A stretch of 64,000 bases of DNA from Isoetes taiwanensis. Lineage: Eukaryota > Streptophyta > Lycopodiopsida > Isoetales > Isoetaceae. Where the stretch lies: NCBI GenBank assembly GCA_021234155.1, contig JAJEKV010000017.1, positions 2,090,820-2,154,819 on the forward strand, read 5' to 3'. Of the stretch, positions 22,610 through 35,461 are shown piece after piece. Every line of letters starts with the position of its first letter. The stretch's first letter is position 1. A program made the position numbers and the translations under genes. Under the pieces are notes generated by a model that worked only from the letters and a program-made list of their open reading frames with translations, had not been told where the DNA came from and made no database searches.

Positions 22610-24773
22610 TTGCCTTGTTGCTGTTTCACATAACATGTCACAATTTGAAGACAAAATGTCACACATCCTAGACATAAATAAAAGTTATACAAATTTTTAA
22701 CTATGGATTTAGAACAAAAATTTTCATGTTTGGACAGATTGAAACCGGTAAAGACAGGCTGCCATGAATGAAATTGGGATGAAATTCGCGGAACATGAGC
22801 TTTGACCGGAGAAAGAAGATTCTAAGAAAAAGCTTCTGTCAAATTAAGGCAAGAGCACTTTGATCCTAATGGGCATGGATGATCGTTTGATAGAGGCTTT
22901 TCATTCGATAAAGGGCGGCAAAGAATGGACCGACAGCAGAAGCCCGCTTAATTATGCAAAATTGAAGTTAGAAAATATATAAGCATATGAGAACTACCAG
23001 TGGACAGCTCAAACAGACATTGCTAGATGCCATGTTCTTCCTTCTCAATATCACCGCCAGAGGCCACGAATAATGCCCAAAAAAGACTTCTTAACCCAAC
23101 CCAAATAGCCGAGTAGTGATTCTTCAAGATGCGCACAAAAATTCGATCCGGTGATGCAATCGTCGCATCTTTGTTATGATATGCCATCCAATGCGTAAAA
23201 AATGTGAAGCCGGATGGATTGATTTGAAGAACGGCAAGTTGATGGCGGAATTTATAGAAACGTAAAAAGAGTCCGCCACGTGCATTGCTTTTTAGTTTGA
23301 AATGGCTTTTGCTAATGTGGTCGCCTGCTTTGGCGCCTCGCTTTACACGATACGAATGCCCCCTCCCGCTTTGGATTCTCGGGCGAGGAAGGTTGGCCGA
23401 CGCGGCACCCCGACTTTACGTGGATTTGTTGATCAAGTGGCCTCATCCATTTGCCTCGTGGTCTTCCCAAACGCCATCACCCAATCTCCCTCCTCATTTT
23501 CATTCGCTATGAAAAGCATTTTCGGTTTCGGAAAGCACTATTTTGTCTTATTACCCCGACTTTACGTGGATTTGTTGATCAAGTGGCCTCATCCATTTGC
23601 CTCGCGTGCTCTTCCCAAACGCCATCACCCAATCTCCTCCTCATTTTCATTCGCTATGAAAAGCATTTTCGGTTTCTCGGAAAGCACTATTTTGTCTTAT
23701 ACATACAAGAAACTATTTTGGCGACGGAACCGCACTTCACTTCTCAATTATTCGTCCACTAGAATCAAAGACACTATATCCGGCCGTAATAAAACTCTCA
23801 TAATAGCATGCCTTATGCCTTTATGGGCGCCCTAACTCTCATAATAGCATGCCTTATTGGCGCTCGATTCCACATTGGCGTTCTTGCTCCATGTCCCGTT
23901 CTAAGCCGCTCATGTCTTGCCCTACCGTAACATGTCTTGCCCTACCGCAACAAAAGACCAAAGAAAGAACGATAGCCATTCTTTTCGACGGTAGAGATAC
24001 ATCTTGCGTGTCATTAAAACAACAATTTAGATGGCTATGCTATAAAAAATAGCCGGGATAAAAATAAAATGAAAAATGCAAGAGTGCTTTATATATGTTT
24101 AGATAACCCCATAAAAAATATTTAGCCCCTCAACAAATACACACATGCTTCTAAAATAGTCCGGTTTTACCCCAAAAATATCCAAATATCCTTAAAAATT
24201 TAGGATGAGATAAAGGATTCTTGGCAAAATTTCCGCTAATTTTCCAAAAAAAAAAAAAAAGTGAATATAGGCTAAAAGAAAGGGTGAGATAACTTTTGCT
24301 TGAGTAAAATCAGATTGAAAGCATTTTTCGAGCCACTAAGCTTGGACCCTATCACACTAGTTAGTTCTTGCTCCCCCTAATTGTACAAATATATGATTGG
24401 ATTGAGATATGTTATGCTTTTGTAGATATTTTCCCATTCGATAAAATGCTATTTCCATTGATATGGGCACTATAAAAAGCAATTCTCAAATACCCAACAA
24501 ACAACCCTAGGCAATGACAAAATGGCAAGAATTGCATATCTATGCATATTAGACATCCATAGGCTATAATATCCATAAGCTATTGAATGTTGAATATCCA
24601 TGTCATTATGCAACACAATATGCATCTCAAAAAAATTCTATGATGGTGCAAGTGTATAGTGAATGGGGATAGGACTCAAAGGGTGGCATCTCGTGGAAAG
24701 AAGCATGTACGCATGACCCCAATGTGCGTGAAGTTTATTTTATTCGAGGTTTTTTTTTTTTTCAATTTTTTTC
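22610..24773. repeat. Array unit 4 (with leader and internal duplication)
   Basis: Leader block (22610-23090) like unit 1, then common blocks. A ~147-bp segment beginning ACCCCGACTTTACGTGG is duplicated in tandem (23407-23552 and 23553-23700). The ~185-bp extra segment and a full, uninterrupted terminal block (24290-24773) follow. A 15-base A run occurs at about 24247. Confidence 0.88.
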
Positions 24774-25500
24774 TTAACCCTCTACCCAAATAACCGGAGT
24801 GCATTCTTCAAGATGCGCACAAGATTCGCGTATCCCGCATGCAATCGTCGCATCGCCATCCATTATGATATGCCATCCAATTGCGTAAAAATGTGAAGTC
24901 GATGGATTGATTTGAAGAACGGCCAAGTTGATGGCCTACTTCCGGTAGAAACGTAAAAAGAGTCCGCCACGCACATTGCTTTTTAGTTTGAAATGGCTTT
25001 GCCAATGTGGTCGCTATGCTTTGCGCCTGCTTTTACGATACGTGAATGCCCCCGCCTTTGATTCCGCGCGCAGGAAGGTCAGCGACGCTGCGGCACCCCC
25101 CGGGACTTTTACGCGGATTTGTTGATCAAGTGGCCTCATCCATTTGCCTCGGTTTTCCTAAACGCTATCACCCAATCTCCTCCTTTTTCATTCGCCATGA
25201 AAAGCATTTTCGGTTCTATTTTGTCTTATTACCCCCGCTTTACGGGATTTGTTGATCAAGTGGCCTCATCCATTTGCCTCGGTGGTGCCTTCCCAAGCCG
25301 CCATCACCCAATCTTCCCTATTTTCATTCGCTATGAAAAGCATTTTCGGCTTTGGGAAAGCAATTATTTTGTCTTATACATACAAGAAACTATTTTGGCG
25401 AATTTTAACCGTGACTCGCTTCCTCAATTCTTCATCATCCACTAGAATCACAAGACTATATCCGCGGTGGGTCAGAACTCTCATAATAGCATGCCTTATC
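24774..25500. repeat. Array unit 5 (3'-truncated)
   Basis: Common blocks with the same internal duplication as unit 4 (copies starting at about 25095 and 25231, here ~136 bp). It breaks off within CTCATAATAGCATGCCTTAT, after which unrelated sequence starts. This marks the right border of the array. Confidence 0.85.
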
Positions 25501-27100
25501 CCAAAGAAAGAGGTTTCCTGGAACATGATTATTAAAGTCCGGGCGGAAAGCACTGAGGCAGGTTAGATTACCCAACGAAAGTAGACATGGCCCACAGACT
25601 AATGAGAACAATGTAAGTACAATGAAGAAATGCATAGGTAATGAGGTGCAGGAATGTCTTGAGGCGTGAGGATGAGTTTCAAATCTTCCCACGTTTGGGG
25701 GTATTTGCTAACATATTTCCAGATAAGCGGGAAGTTAAACTCAGAAGGTATATAAAGTGCTTTCTCCCCTACTTAGATTTGTGGGTAGCTTATTTTTGGT
25801 TCGACTGGGATATTCGGTCCCTGAATCATCCAGTCAACTCACTGAAGGTCAGCGTAGTTAAGTCCTCCTTTAAGTTGAGGATACTTTCTTCAAAGCAATG
25901 TTACTCAAGTTGAGTATCCTTCTAGAGGCAGAAACCGAAAAGAGGTACACAACTTTTTGGGAGCCGTTTAGAGATTATAATAGACAACATTTTACGGCCA
26001 AAGCTGACGATGGTAGCGTTTCTTGGCGCCTGTGGTAGCCAGTTAGGGAGGCGCCCTACATCCGCTTCTGCTCAAACCTTTGCCAATGGCGGCAACATCC
26101 TTCTGTTTAGATCAGGTCGATGGCGCGAAGCGAGAATAGGAAATTCTCGGATCTGCAGCGCTAGATGAGACCAATGGCTGGGGAAATTTGAAGCGATTTG
26201 CGATTAACTGAAGCATGTTGGCGGATTCTTGATGCAGTTTAAGGCGGAATCTGTTTAAAGTTTCTTAACTTTGTCAAATCTTCTGGGATTCTTATTTGTT
26301 TGTATAGAGGTGTTTGCCTTTTCATCCCGCATATATTTCTCGCTCTTTCTTACTGGCAAGAAGGTCCAGTTCAGTGAATGATGAAATTTTCATCAATAGC
26401 TGTGAAGCGTATAGACAATTCTGGAAATATTGGTGGGACGATGAAAGGCATGGCAGGGGTTATGGTGATGCTGGATTTTCAAGTCTTTGAAGCAGAAAAT
26501 ATTATATGAGCATCTAGTGCTTATTTCAAAATCGCATTGCTTGAATAGCCACCTGAAAGTACTCAAAAACTTGTGTCATTCTTTTGAAATGTGGTATACA
26601 AATACCGGGCGAAAATGCCGGATTATTCAATCTTGAAGCTTGAAACATTTCATATCATAGTGCTATTTCAGAACCACAATGGCAGACCAGCCACACCAAA
26701 TAGTGAAGCGTGTTGTGTTTTCTTTGATAGCATTATGCCAAACTAGGAACATTCTAATCGATTTGAACACTTGAATCTTGCTATGTTGGTTGCTTAGAAT
26801 TTCATGTCTTCTGGCGATTTTGGTGCTCAAAGCGGTGGAAACAAAACCGCCTTTTTCTTTTATGTCCCTAATTGTTCAACTCCTTCTCAAGATTAGATGA
26901 ATCTTCCGGGTTTATTCCTAACATCTTCTTGTAGTTTTACGGTTACTAAAATTTGGAGTTCTATGGGCTTAATTTATTCGACTTTTAAAAGTTTAAAATA
27001 GTGGGGATGAATGTTGAGATTCTCTGTAGTAATTCTCGTGTGATGAAGCTGTGTACTTCTTATTTTTTTATATAATATAAAAATATTTAGTTCTCTCTCA
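25501..27100 (+). other. No gene recognised; probable retroposed sequence
   Basis: The stretch ends in an A20 run at 27101-27120, so its right part is probably the 3' portion of a plus-strand retroposed element. A frame near 26395-26490 (EAYRQFWKYWWDDERHGRG) is open but not recognised. No reverse transcriptase motif is visible. Confidence 0.4.
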
Positions 27101-27120
27101 AAAAAAAAAAAAAAAAAAAA
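27101..27120 (+). mobile_element. Poly(A) tail of a plus-strand retroposon
   Basis: Twenty A residues directly follow ATAAAAATATTTAGTTCTCT with CTC, the typical look of a plant LINE/SINE or processed-copy 3' end. The 5' border and target duplication were not found. Confidence 0.6.
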
Positions 27121-30100
27121 TAATAGACACTCAGATGCGGTGGATATTAGAGTATGGATGGAGGGGATCATTCTGACCACCATGGAAGCGAGAATGGCCA
27201 TTATATCGAACTAGAGTGCTAATGGAGCGAAGGAAGTGTGGCGACTTCCATTATTTTATTGATGGCATTAGGGTTGGATTCTGAGCAAGAGGAAATGTAA
27301 AAGTTTGAGTGATTCGCGATCAACAAGAAATTATCTATGAAATGGCTTTTGAATCTCGGTTTTATTTGTGTTTTGTCCGATGTTTTTAGGGTTCCATTAT
27401 TTTGGTAGATATTTTTTGGGGTTAATACCGGGTATTTAAGCGTTACCATCATATTTTGCTTTTAACCCATTTTTACTATTTATCTCACCTGCCAGTTATT
27501 TTGTCGGTGTTAGGTAGTATAAAAGCCATGGCTGAAGCCATGGCAAGAACTAAGCTCCCCGCAAGGATCCATCCAGTGAAGATTGTAAAAGACCCGGTGA
27601 TTTGGTCGCCTTCTTCAGCCGACTGCAGTCTCGTGGGAGATTCCTCCTCAGAGCCATGCCCTAGCAGAGAGACCGGGAAAGAAATCCATGTGGAGACCTT
27701 GGGCAGCTCCCGGTGCATGGGAGGAGTGCACTCAGTTCAGGAGAACAGGGGTGAAAATGTGAAGCGTGAGAAGCGATGATCAGGATTAGTGGGCAGCCTG
27801 CTTGCTCTTCTGCTCCTCCTGTGCCTCACAGCCAGGGGTGCCGGGACAACCAAATCAGGAAGGAGAGGCCGCCGAGGAAAGAGGGGAAGGCGACCGGGGT
27901 GTGAGAGGCGGCTGGGAAGAAATTGACCGAGGAGCGACTAGGAGAATCTTTGCAGGAGTGAGGCGGAAGAGTCGGCCGACAGGCTCGGCTTTGGGTGAGG
28001 TAGAAGGCGGAAGCGGAGAAAGCGAAGCACAGTGATATTAAGCGCTTCGCGAGATTAAGTATCGAGAAGGAAACCTTGAGATAGTCATTCAGCGTCTCCA
28101 TTTGCCGGGCTCGTGAGAGAGATTCTGCAGGTAGTCGACCATATACGATTCTGAAGTTCGTAACGCGCCAAATGTTTCTTCAAATGGCTTGAGGCGGGTT
28201 GTGGTGTCCGGTCTGTTCGAGGACTGTGACTTCGCGATATTTTGGCCTTAGCGGGTGGTATCGCGCGAGACATCGCCTCGTCTTAAGGGATCCAGAAAGT
28301 ATATGGTCAATTTGTGACGATACAAGCAGAGAAAGACCCAGAAAGGGCCGTGAAGTGCCTTTGTGTTTTCATATAGTTATAATGTTCTTAATGCAATGGC
28401 TTTATAAAGCAATCTCTGGTCATTTTCTTTCTTAAAACTACAACTTGCATATTTTTTTTTAATGTTATCGCGTGAGGATCACGCAACCAACATTGTGCTT
28501 TTGTTGCGCAGTAGTCTTGGCGTCGTTGTGATCAACCTAACTAACCCTAAAATGCGGACAAATGCCTAGCGGTATGTCCCCTTCATAATCGACCAGCGGT
28601 TGGTAGCCATGCCCCAGCTCCTAAACATCTTGTTTGTTCGTTTGCCGCTGGATTGTTATGTGGGGTTCTGGAATGGTATGCATCCAGCCCCTCATGACAG
28701 CGAGGGAAGTTCGCGCCCGATGCGATTATCCGTTCTATTGCGGAGTTGGACATCATGTAAGCGATGGCGAGCGGATACTATCAGCGGGGAACGCTGCTTT
28801 ACGGGCGCTTGGGCGGGTCTCGGTATACGTCCGCTACGGAGATGTCCACGGCTCGTGGATTCAAAACCAGCAGCTCTAGAAGGCGGCTTCCCATTTACTA
28901 AGCAGGGAAGATGTTTTTAAAATGGCATAGCGGGCTCTCACAGCTCTTTCTGTATGCAGAGCCTCTTATTTCTCTTTGCCGTTTGCATTTGCCTAGTTAT
29001 TGCATTACGCTTTCGTGGCAGAACACTGAAACAATGAAATCTTTAAACCAAGAGATTGATTATAGCGGTGATAAACTATAATGCATGGAGATAGATCTAG
29101 AAGAAAGGGGGAAACAAGAATGCTAGGAGTTTTGGCTTATTATAGCGGCCTTAGGTGAACAGGAGGAGGAGATGGTCAGCGAAGGTGATGAGGATAGGAT
29201 GGATGAAAAGTTATGCGACCTCGCATAATTTAGTGGAAGCAAAGAATACCGTACTAGAGTGATATCGCGAGAACCGATCTATGTTACAGTGTACTGCTAG
29301 GAGGGCGACTTACTCAATTACAACAACTTGAATGTTAAGCAGGCAGATTTTGAAGAAGGTTTGGTTTGAGGAATGTTTGGAAGACATCTAATTTATAAAA
29401 CGATGCTATAAAGCTTGAGCATATGAGAGGCTGGGTCTAGATTTAGCCAAGATGAAGCGAATCCTGTAGGAAGAAGAATTCCGGCGTAAAAGTAAAGCAT
29501 AACAGGATCTACGAGGGTTTGGCGGGACCCTTGATCAATGTGGCCGACTAAGCACGGTAGATGAGGATAAATGTGAAGAAGATAATCTTGAGGGTTCTTA
29601 TTTGTAGGAGGAAGTAGATGATTTTTCTTTTAGACATGCACTTGAGGGACAGGAAAGATTGAAGGACTCTACATTGTTAAGATATATCTCAAGATTAGTT
29701 TGTGGGGAGATAATCGTCTTATTGAAACTTTGAGTCAAAGGATTCATTTGTCTATTACCTCCGATTACATTATGCATGTTAGAACCATTCCCAATTGGCA
29801 TCAAACAGCTGAAAGGTGATAGTAATTCGGGATGTTGTTGTTTTGTATTTTGGCGACCAAGCGATCTGTGGCAGGCGGAAACAATATGTTAAATTTTTTA
29901 GGCACTTTGGCTTGACTCACCCAGGTGGAAGAATTGATATATGGAAGTCATTGCCTTGTTGGATGGAGTCTTGTGAGATTGAAAGAGCATGAAGTGTATT
30001 GGCGAAAGTGGAAGTTATATGTTTTTCTGACTTGTATCGGTAAAATTATTTATGTGCTGGTGTCCTTCCGAATTCTAATAAAAATTATTTTATTTGTATT

Positions 30101-30232
30101 TTATTCACATCACTTGTGAAATACATCGGTCGTTTACGTCCTTATCTTTTGGCATTAGTGATATCTATCTGAAAAATGAAATATTATTGGAAAAAGACAA
30201 TTAATTTATTTATTCGTCGTGTGACTCATGTT
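27121..30232. other. Decayed, probably retroelement-derived sequence, no gene
   Basis: A TATA-like AGTATAAAAG at 27518-27527 is followed by a double GCCATGGC (27525-27532 and 27537-27544) and G-rich sequence, resembling a long-terminal-repeat promoter region, but no partner repeat was found. Open frames (27456-27779, 27802-28035, 28600-28920 plus) are Arg/Gly/Glu-rich without motifs. Nothing else is recognised up to 30232. Confidence 0.35.
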
Positions 30233-31690
30233 ATAAATAGAAGACCCGATGTCCATGGCCCGACCTCAGATAAGCCTTCCTTATACGCTCATCTTCTACT
30301 TAAAACCCAGCCTTCCACCTTAACTCAGGTGGCATCATCATCTTCCCCTCTATGGCACTTCCCAAGATAGCACTCCCGGCCCGGGCACGCGGACATGACA
30401 TCACTTAGGTGGTGGTGAAAGAGATTCAAGGAGATCCATGATGAAAACAGATCGTCGTCCAGGAACAATGGCCCGATCGACAAATATCCATGGGGGCTGC
30501 TTACGAAGCGGATTGAGCTTCGATGGAAACATTAGCCACATACCAGAAGCGAACCCAGCAGGGGCAGAAGCGAGTTAGCTGCTCATGATTTCGCGGGCCA
30601 GAAGATATGGAAAACTCCATTTGCTGAGAGGATGAAGCAGCGACCTTCGGCCAGTTGCGGGATGAAAATCTTCAGGGATCATGAAGATCCTAGCCGTTGT
30701 ATCTATCTATTTTTTGCTTCAAAGAAAAGTTTTCTCTATTTTTGCTCTATCTATCCACATTGTTCCGTATATGTTACATTTATTAAAATATCACCACGGC
30801 GCGAAGCCGCTGCTTACAATTAGGTAGCAATCAATGGATTTCGCGATGAGTGCTCTACGTTCTATTTTGCTTCAATGAGAAGTTCTATCTTTAGTTATGT
30901 ATCGATAAAATTACTTGTAGTTGTATGCGAAATTATCAGTAAAAATTATACAGGCTTTCTCTTGGAAGAAAAGGCGTTAGAAAGAAATGTAGTCCTTTTC
31001 CCCTCCCACGCGGCCTTGAGAAATGGTGCGATTTTCTGACCCGCGGCATCGCCGGCGTGTGGTATCAACTCTCCAGTATAAATGAGGCTTTCCTCTTGCC
31101 TTGACCTCCGATCCTCTTCCATGCCAGCCTTCTTACGGCACCAATGCTTCTTTCATGCCGCCTTCTCTCCAGATGGCATCGCCATCCTCCTCCGATAGCG
31201 GCCAGCGCCCAGAACTGCCATGGACCACCCTTCTTTGGCGGTGATGAAGAGATTCAAGGTTCCACCGGTAGCTTGACCCGTCTCGATGCGGCAGAAGATG
31301 GGCGTTGAACCAGTTAGAGGTTACTAGGGGGCTGGCATGGCAGACCTTGAGCTTCATAACAACATTAACCCGAATTACCGAGAATGACAGCCGGCGAGGG
31401 TTGAAGCGATTTTAAGCGCACAGCGTACGGCTAGAAGATGAAGAAGGCGGTGCGAGGATGAGAGCGGCGGAAATACGGCCCGATACGGGGATGATGGAGA
31501 TCCGGTAACCATTGTATTTTTTTTTCAAGAAAAATTTGCTCTATTTGCTTCTATCTGTTCTCTTGTTTTGTTTTATTAAAAGATCCTGCCACGGCCTTGA
31601 AATGCCATTCTTGCAATTAACAATCAATGGTTTGAAAATATGATCCTGGCGATACACCTCGTTGTATGTATAAATTCATAATTTATTAAT
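30233..31690. repeat. Pair of diverged ~0.6-kb direct repeats with TATA-like starts
   Basis: Copy 1 (30233-30840) and copy 2 (31073-31640) both begin near a TATAAAT box (30233, 31078) and contain GTGGTGNNGAAGAGATTCAAGG-like text. Both end with TTGTAT...TTTTTTNNNTTCAAGAAAA, GCTCTATNT, TTATTAAAANATC and CACGGC, then CAATTA and CAATCAATGG. The order and spacing (~830 bp apart) are conserved. They look like solo long terminal repeats or a tandem duplication of one; there is no polymerase sequence between them. Confidence 0.55.
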
Positions 31691-33539
31691 GGAAAGTGTA
31701 TGTAACACAAATATCTAGCTGGATGTGATATAACTTTGGGCGTCAATCACAATTTGCATGTGGATGACAAGCGTCATTCACATAAATTGGCTTACATGGA
31801 TGACAAAAGCGTCATGCCAAGGGGCGACGGCATCTGTACAATAACTTTCGCTGTCTTTTTGACCTGCATGCGACTGGGATATGGCGGATCCCATGATGCG
31901 AACATATAGGCTACCGTTTGCTAATTACATGCCTTGTTTTATCTCGTGGGATTATTACACAGCTTTATCCAATTTTCGCAACCGTGTGATTCCGCGTATC
32001 TCCTAGTTTCTATAAAAAGCGTCGGGCGTTTGGAGAACGGATCCGCGCTAAAGAAAAGAATGATGAAAGGCGTCGCTTAAAGTAGTTCTGGCCGGTAGGA
32101 AAAGGCCGCCTTCGGAGTGTGGTTACTGGTACGTATTATTGGGCTGCGCCAGACCTTAGTGCGCTGCTCCTGAATATAACCTCGAAGAGGCTTAGGAGCA
32201 TAATCGAAAATGAGGCGCGAGCTAACTGGTGACAGCGGGAAGATAAGGTTAGAATATGAAGAAGCGATGGTTACAGGGCGACAATCATGTGGAGGAGCAG
32301 AAAACATCACTGCCTCGGGGAAAGAGCTTTGCTGTGATCATAGGCATCCAGACTCCTCCCAGAAGGGGCGTTTTTAATGTTTGTAATTGGTTTTTTTCAA
32401 TGGGAAAAGTTTTTGACAAATGCCGAATATTCGTTTCTATTTTAATTTCAATATCGTGGTAGAGAATGACAAGGCGGTCCGCTATGAGAAACCCTTCATA
32501 GGGTTTTAAAAGCTTCGATGTCTTGATTCCAGCGATGGTGTGATATCTACACGATTAGTTAGAGTGTTGTGTAGGGCCGGTACCATTAATGTGTTTCTGG
32601 GACATGAGAATCCCCTCGACCGTCGACGGTGAGTGTGTTTAATATGTTCAGCCAATATGCATGAGCCAGTTGCCCAAAGCCAATACTCCCGCTGCGCCGG
32701 TTGGGTCTTTGCTCCTCACTTCTACTCAATCTGCGTCCCTCCCATTTGTCATCTGGCCTCCACATCCTCAGCTTCGCTGATATTGGAAAGCGCCAGAGGA
32801 TAGAGACTCCGCCGACATGGTGATTTGGGTGTTCTAATGAAGGGGTTGAAGGAGCAGATGATCTTCACAAAGGAGCGGTTACAATTGTGAAAAAAGAAAG
32901 AATGGTCAACCTGTCGCCAATAGCAGAGAAAACCATCAGGCTGGTTGAATAAAGGTAGACGGGATGACATACTGCTCTTCTGCCGAGGTGGTGCAGCGAG
33001 AGATGCAATCCCGAGTGAAACGCTACTAATGGGACTGGGGCGGGACATGTACAGAGATGGTGGGCGGTGGAGGAAACGTTTGGATAGGGGTGATTGCTAC
33101 GCAGGGAAGAGATGAAAGAGCGAAACGAGGGGCTGATGATGATGATGAAGATAATGAAAGAAAAACTGCTTTGGAGCAACAATGGCCGTTGTATTTGTTT
33201 TTCAATGTAGCGTCTTTCACAACTTCAAAAGTAACCCTTTTTTTATTATCTTGTAAAGCTTCACACGACCGTACATAAATGAAATAGCGAACTCCGGTGG
33301 TAGGTATGTGATAAATAAGGAATCACGGCGCTGAAGCTACGGTTAATGCAAACAAGGTTGGAGGCAAGTGCCGATGCGTGTGAACTGCCGCTAAGAGTAT
33401 ACTTTTACGCGGGTTCTTTGTCTCTTAGATCTCCTTGTTCGCGATGCTAGTGGTGGGAAAATTTGCCAAGCGACTTTCCGTTTTCTCTTCGCATTATGCC
33501 AATGGTGTTTGCGACCAGGGGTTGCTCATAAACACTCAC
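31691..33539. other. No gene recognised
   Basis: Another TATA-like CTATAAAAAG lies at about 32010, and a phrase GGCCGTTGTATTTGTTTTTC at 33184 recalls the end of the 30-31 kb repeats, so more diverged copies may exist. Minus frames 33220-32749 are Ser/Pro/Leu-rich and unconvincing. Confidence 0.35.
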
Positions 33540-34150
33540 CCCGGGTCCCATGTTGTTTTTAGGTGTCTTTTTTTTTCGAAAAACAACACCAAAACTATGT
33601 GTTGTTTTTGTCCGGGATTTACTAAATGGTAGCGTAGTTTTTGTCCAAACTTTTATCGCGTGTTTTTTTGTAAAAAACTCTACGTTAATGAGGTTTTTTG
33701 TCAAGTATCTGATAGGATTTCATTTTTTGACATGTTTTTTAAAAGTTGTAGTTTTTGGAACTTTAGTGAAAAAAATACATCATGGATGTTAATAAAACTA
33801 AAAGTCTACATTTATTTTAGCTTTTGTTTCAAAAAAAAAAACCTGAAAAACTACATTAGAAATTTTGTCAAACTTTGCTAGAAACACATGTAGTTGTCTC
33901 ATTTATTTTCTATATTGTTTTTCAATTGTTGGTTTCAAAAAATGATATATGGTTTTAAAAAAATGTGGTTTATTCAAAAATTGTTTTTTTTATTGTTTTA
34001 CATAAAATCCATATAGTTTTATAATCATCTCTCAGGTGGTTATAAACATTTCTTAAACCTTAAAGTGGTGGTTGTTTCACGTGTTGTTTTGAAAAAAATT
34101 AAAAAAAACCACCATGGGATTTTGAAATTGACAAAAAGAATGCGTGCCTT
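33540..34150. repeat. GTTTTT/GTGGTTTT-rich repetitive tract
   Basis: Irregular short units such as TTGTTTTTG, GTAGTTTTTG and AGGTGGTTATAAACA fill this tract. Read on the opposite strand it resembles the AAACCACA array at 40190-40860 (for example AACCACC with TTATAACCACCTG). Noncoding. Confidence 0.6.
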
Positions 34151-35440
34151 TACCATTTAAAATAATATTGGCAAAAAGCACTATATTGTTTATGCTAATT
34201 TATTCATGAACCTAGTGACAAAAAATTGTAATTTATTACTGCTTTGCTTTAGTTGTTCTTGAGTTCTCTTTTAAAAAATGTCTTTTCAAGGAATCGAACC
34301 AGGCCTTAGGAAGGCACTTTCTGCAGCTCTGCGTGGAATCTCCATGGTGCAGCCAGCATCACTTGCAGTTAAAGTCTTGGAAAATGATAAATGGACCATG
34401 ATGAGGATTGAGACAAAATTTTTACGTAAAGCTGTTGACGGATGCTTACCCCATTCACTGGTTGCAAGGTCATCTGTGCATAGACCTCGATCGAGCACCT
34501 GATCCGCCACAGAATGACTTACCACTTGGCTCAAGCAGAAACTGTGGCCTTTATATGGTCGGATCAAGCCTACATACAAAAGTGACGTTGTTTGTGTGTC
34601 AGCCGTGTGAGGCCTGTTCGGGGAGATAATGACCCTTTTCTACTCTACAGCACAGGATCCTTTGCAAAATACCCGAGCTGGCTGGGACAGTGTGCAGAAT
34701 CCAGCTGGAGGGGCGGCAAATCTACACTTGCGGACGCAATGGGACAGATGAGACAGAGCCCTTCGAGGTCAGGGCCAAAGGTGGTGGTTCGAGGACAGGC
34801 CAGCTAACACCAGGCAAACTAATGGTGGCAATCCTCCGACATAGCATCAGGGACAGAAAATAGGCACCCACAAAGCAAAAGCTCAAGGAATCCAGGTTCC
34901 CGCTGTTGGGTGGAAGATTTCCACCTGTAGCAAGAAAAGGAAAGCAGAATGGGCAGAGGAGGTGAAGAAGGGGGGAGCTATGGCGGGATACTGAACTAGG
35001 AATACGTTTTAGAAGCTGAAAAGATCTAGCCACCAATGGTGGTGGGCGCTTGGTGATCTGAGACTTATACCCTGGTGGGATGGGCGAATCCCGAAGGCCA
35101 CGCAGCATGGGAGTAGGTGGGCCTGTAGACTTAATTCAAGCGAATTCAACTGGCGAGGAGAGCGCCAGGTGCTAGCGAAACTTAATTTAGCCAGTAGTTC
35201 AATTTAGTAATAGAATGCTAGGACAGGGATCACCATCTTTAGAACTAGAATTCATCCTCATCCGTTAGCTGTTTTGGTAATTTTTGTTTAAAATGTTGGT
35301 GTTGGTTTTTATATAGAGTTTATCACTACACTAATTACAAGCTTGTTGGAAATACTAGGGTTATAGAATGTTATTCAAGCAAAATGGCATCAGGTTGTAA
35401 CATTTTGAAGCGGATGTGGGTTCATTTGTGTTTTTTGACT
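34151..35440. other. No gene recognised
   Basis: The plus frame 34278-34502 (LAVKVLENDKWTMMRIETKF) looks protein-like but has no family I recognise and no splice context. The remainder (34600-35110) is G-rich with no motif. Confidence 0.35.
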
Positions 35441-35461
35441 TCTAAAAGAGAGTCGGCCAGT

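Larger units (their letters stand above)
17750..25500. repeat. Complex tandem array of five related units
   Basis: Five head-to-tail units share ordered blocks. Each starts at TTAACCC(A/G)ACCCAAATA (18223, 19541, 21681, 23091, 24774). Next come GGCGGAATTTATAGAAACGT, then GATTTGTTGATCAAGTGGCC with CATCACCCAATCTCCTCC, then CTCATAATAGCATGCCTTAT, and in some units a ~450-bp block from GAGATAACTTTTGCTTGAG to TTTATTTTATTCGAGGTTTT. Units 1 and 4 additionally begin with a ~475-bp leader. No open reading frame is conserved between units, so it looks noncoding. The family is not recognised; it could be a decayed, tandemly amplified transposon or an interspersed repeat. The borders are approximate. Confidence 0.9.
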
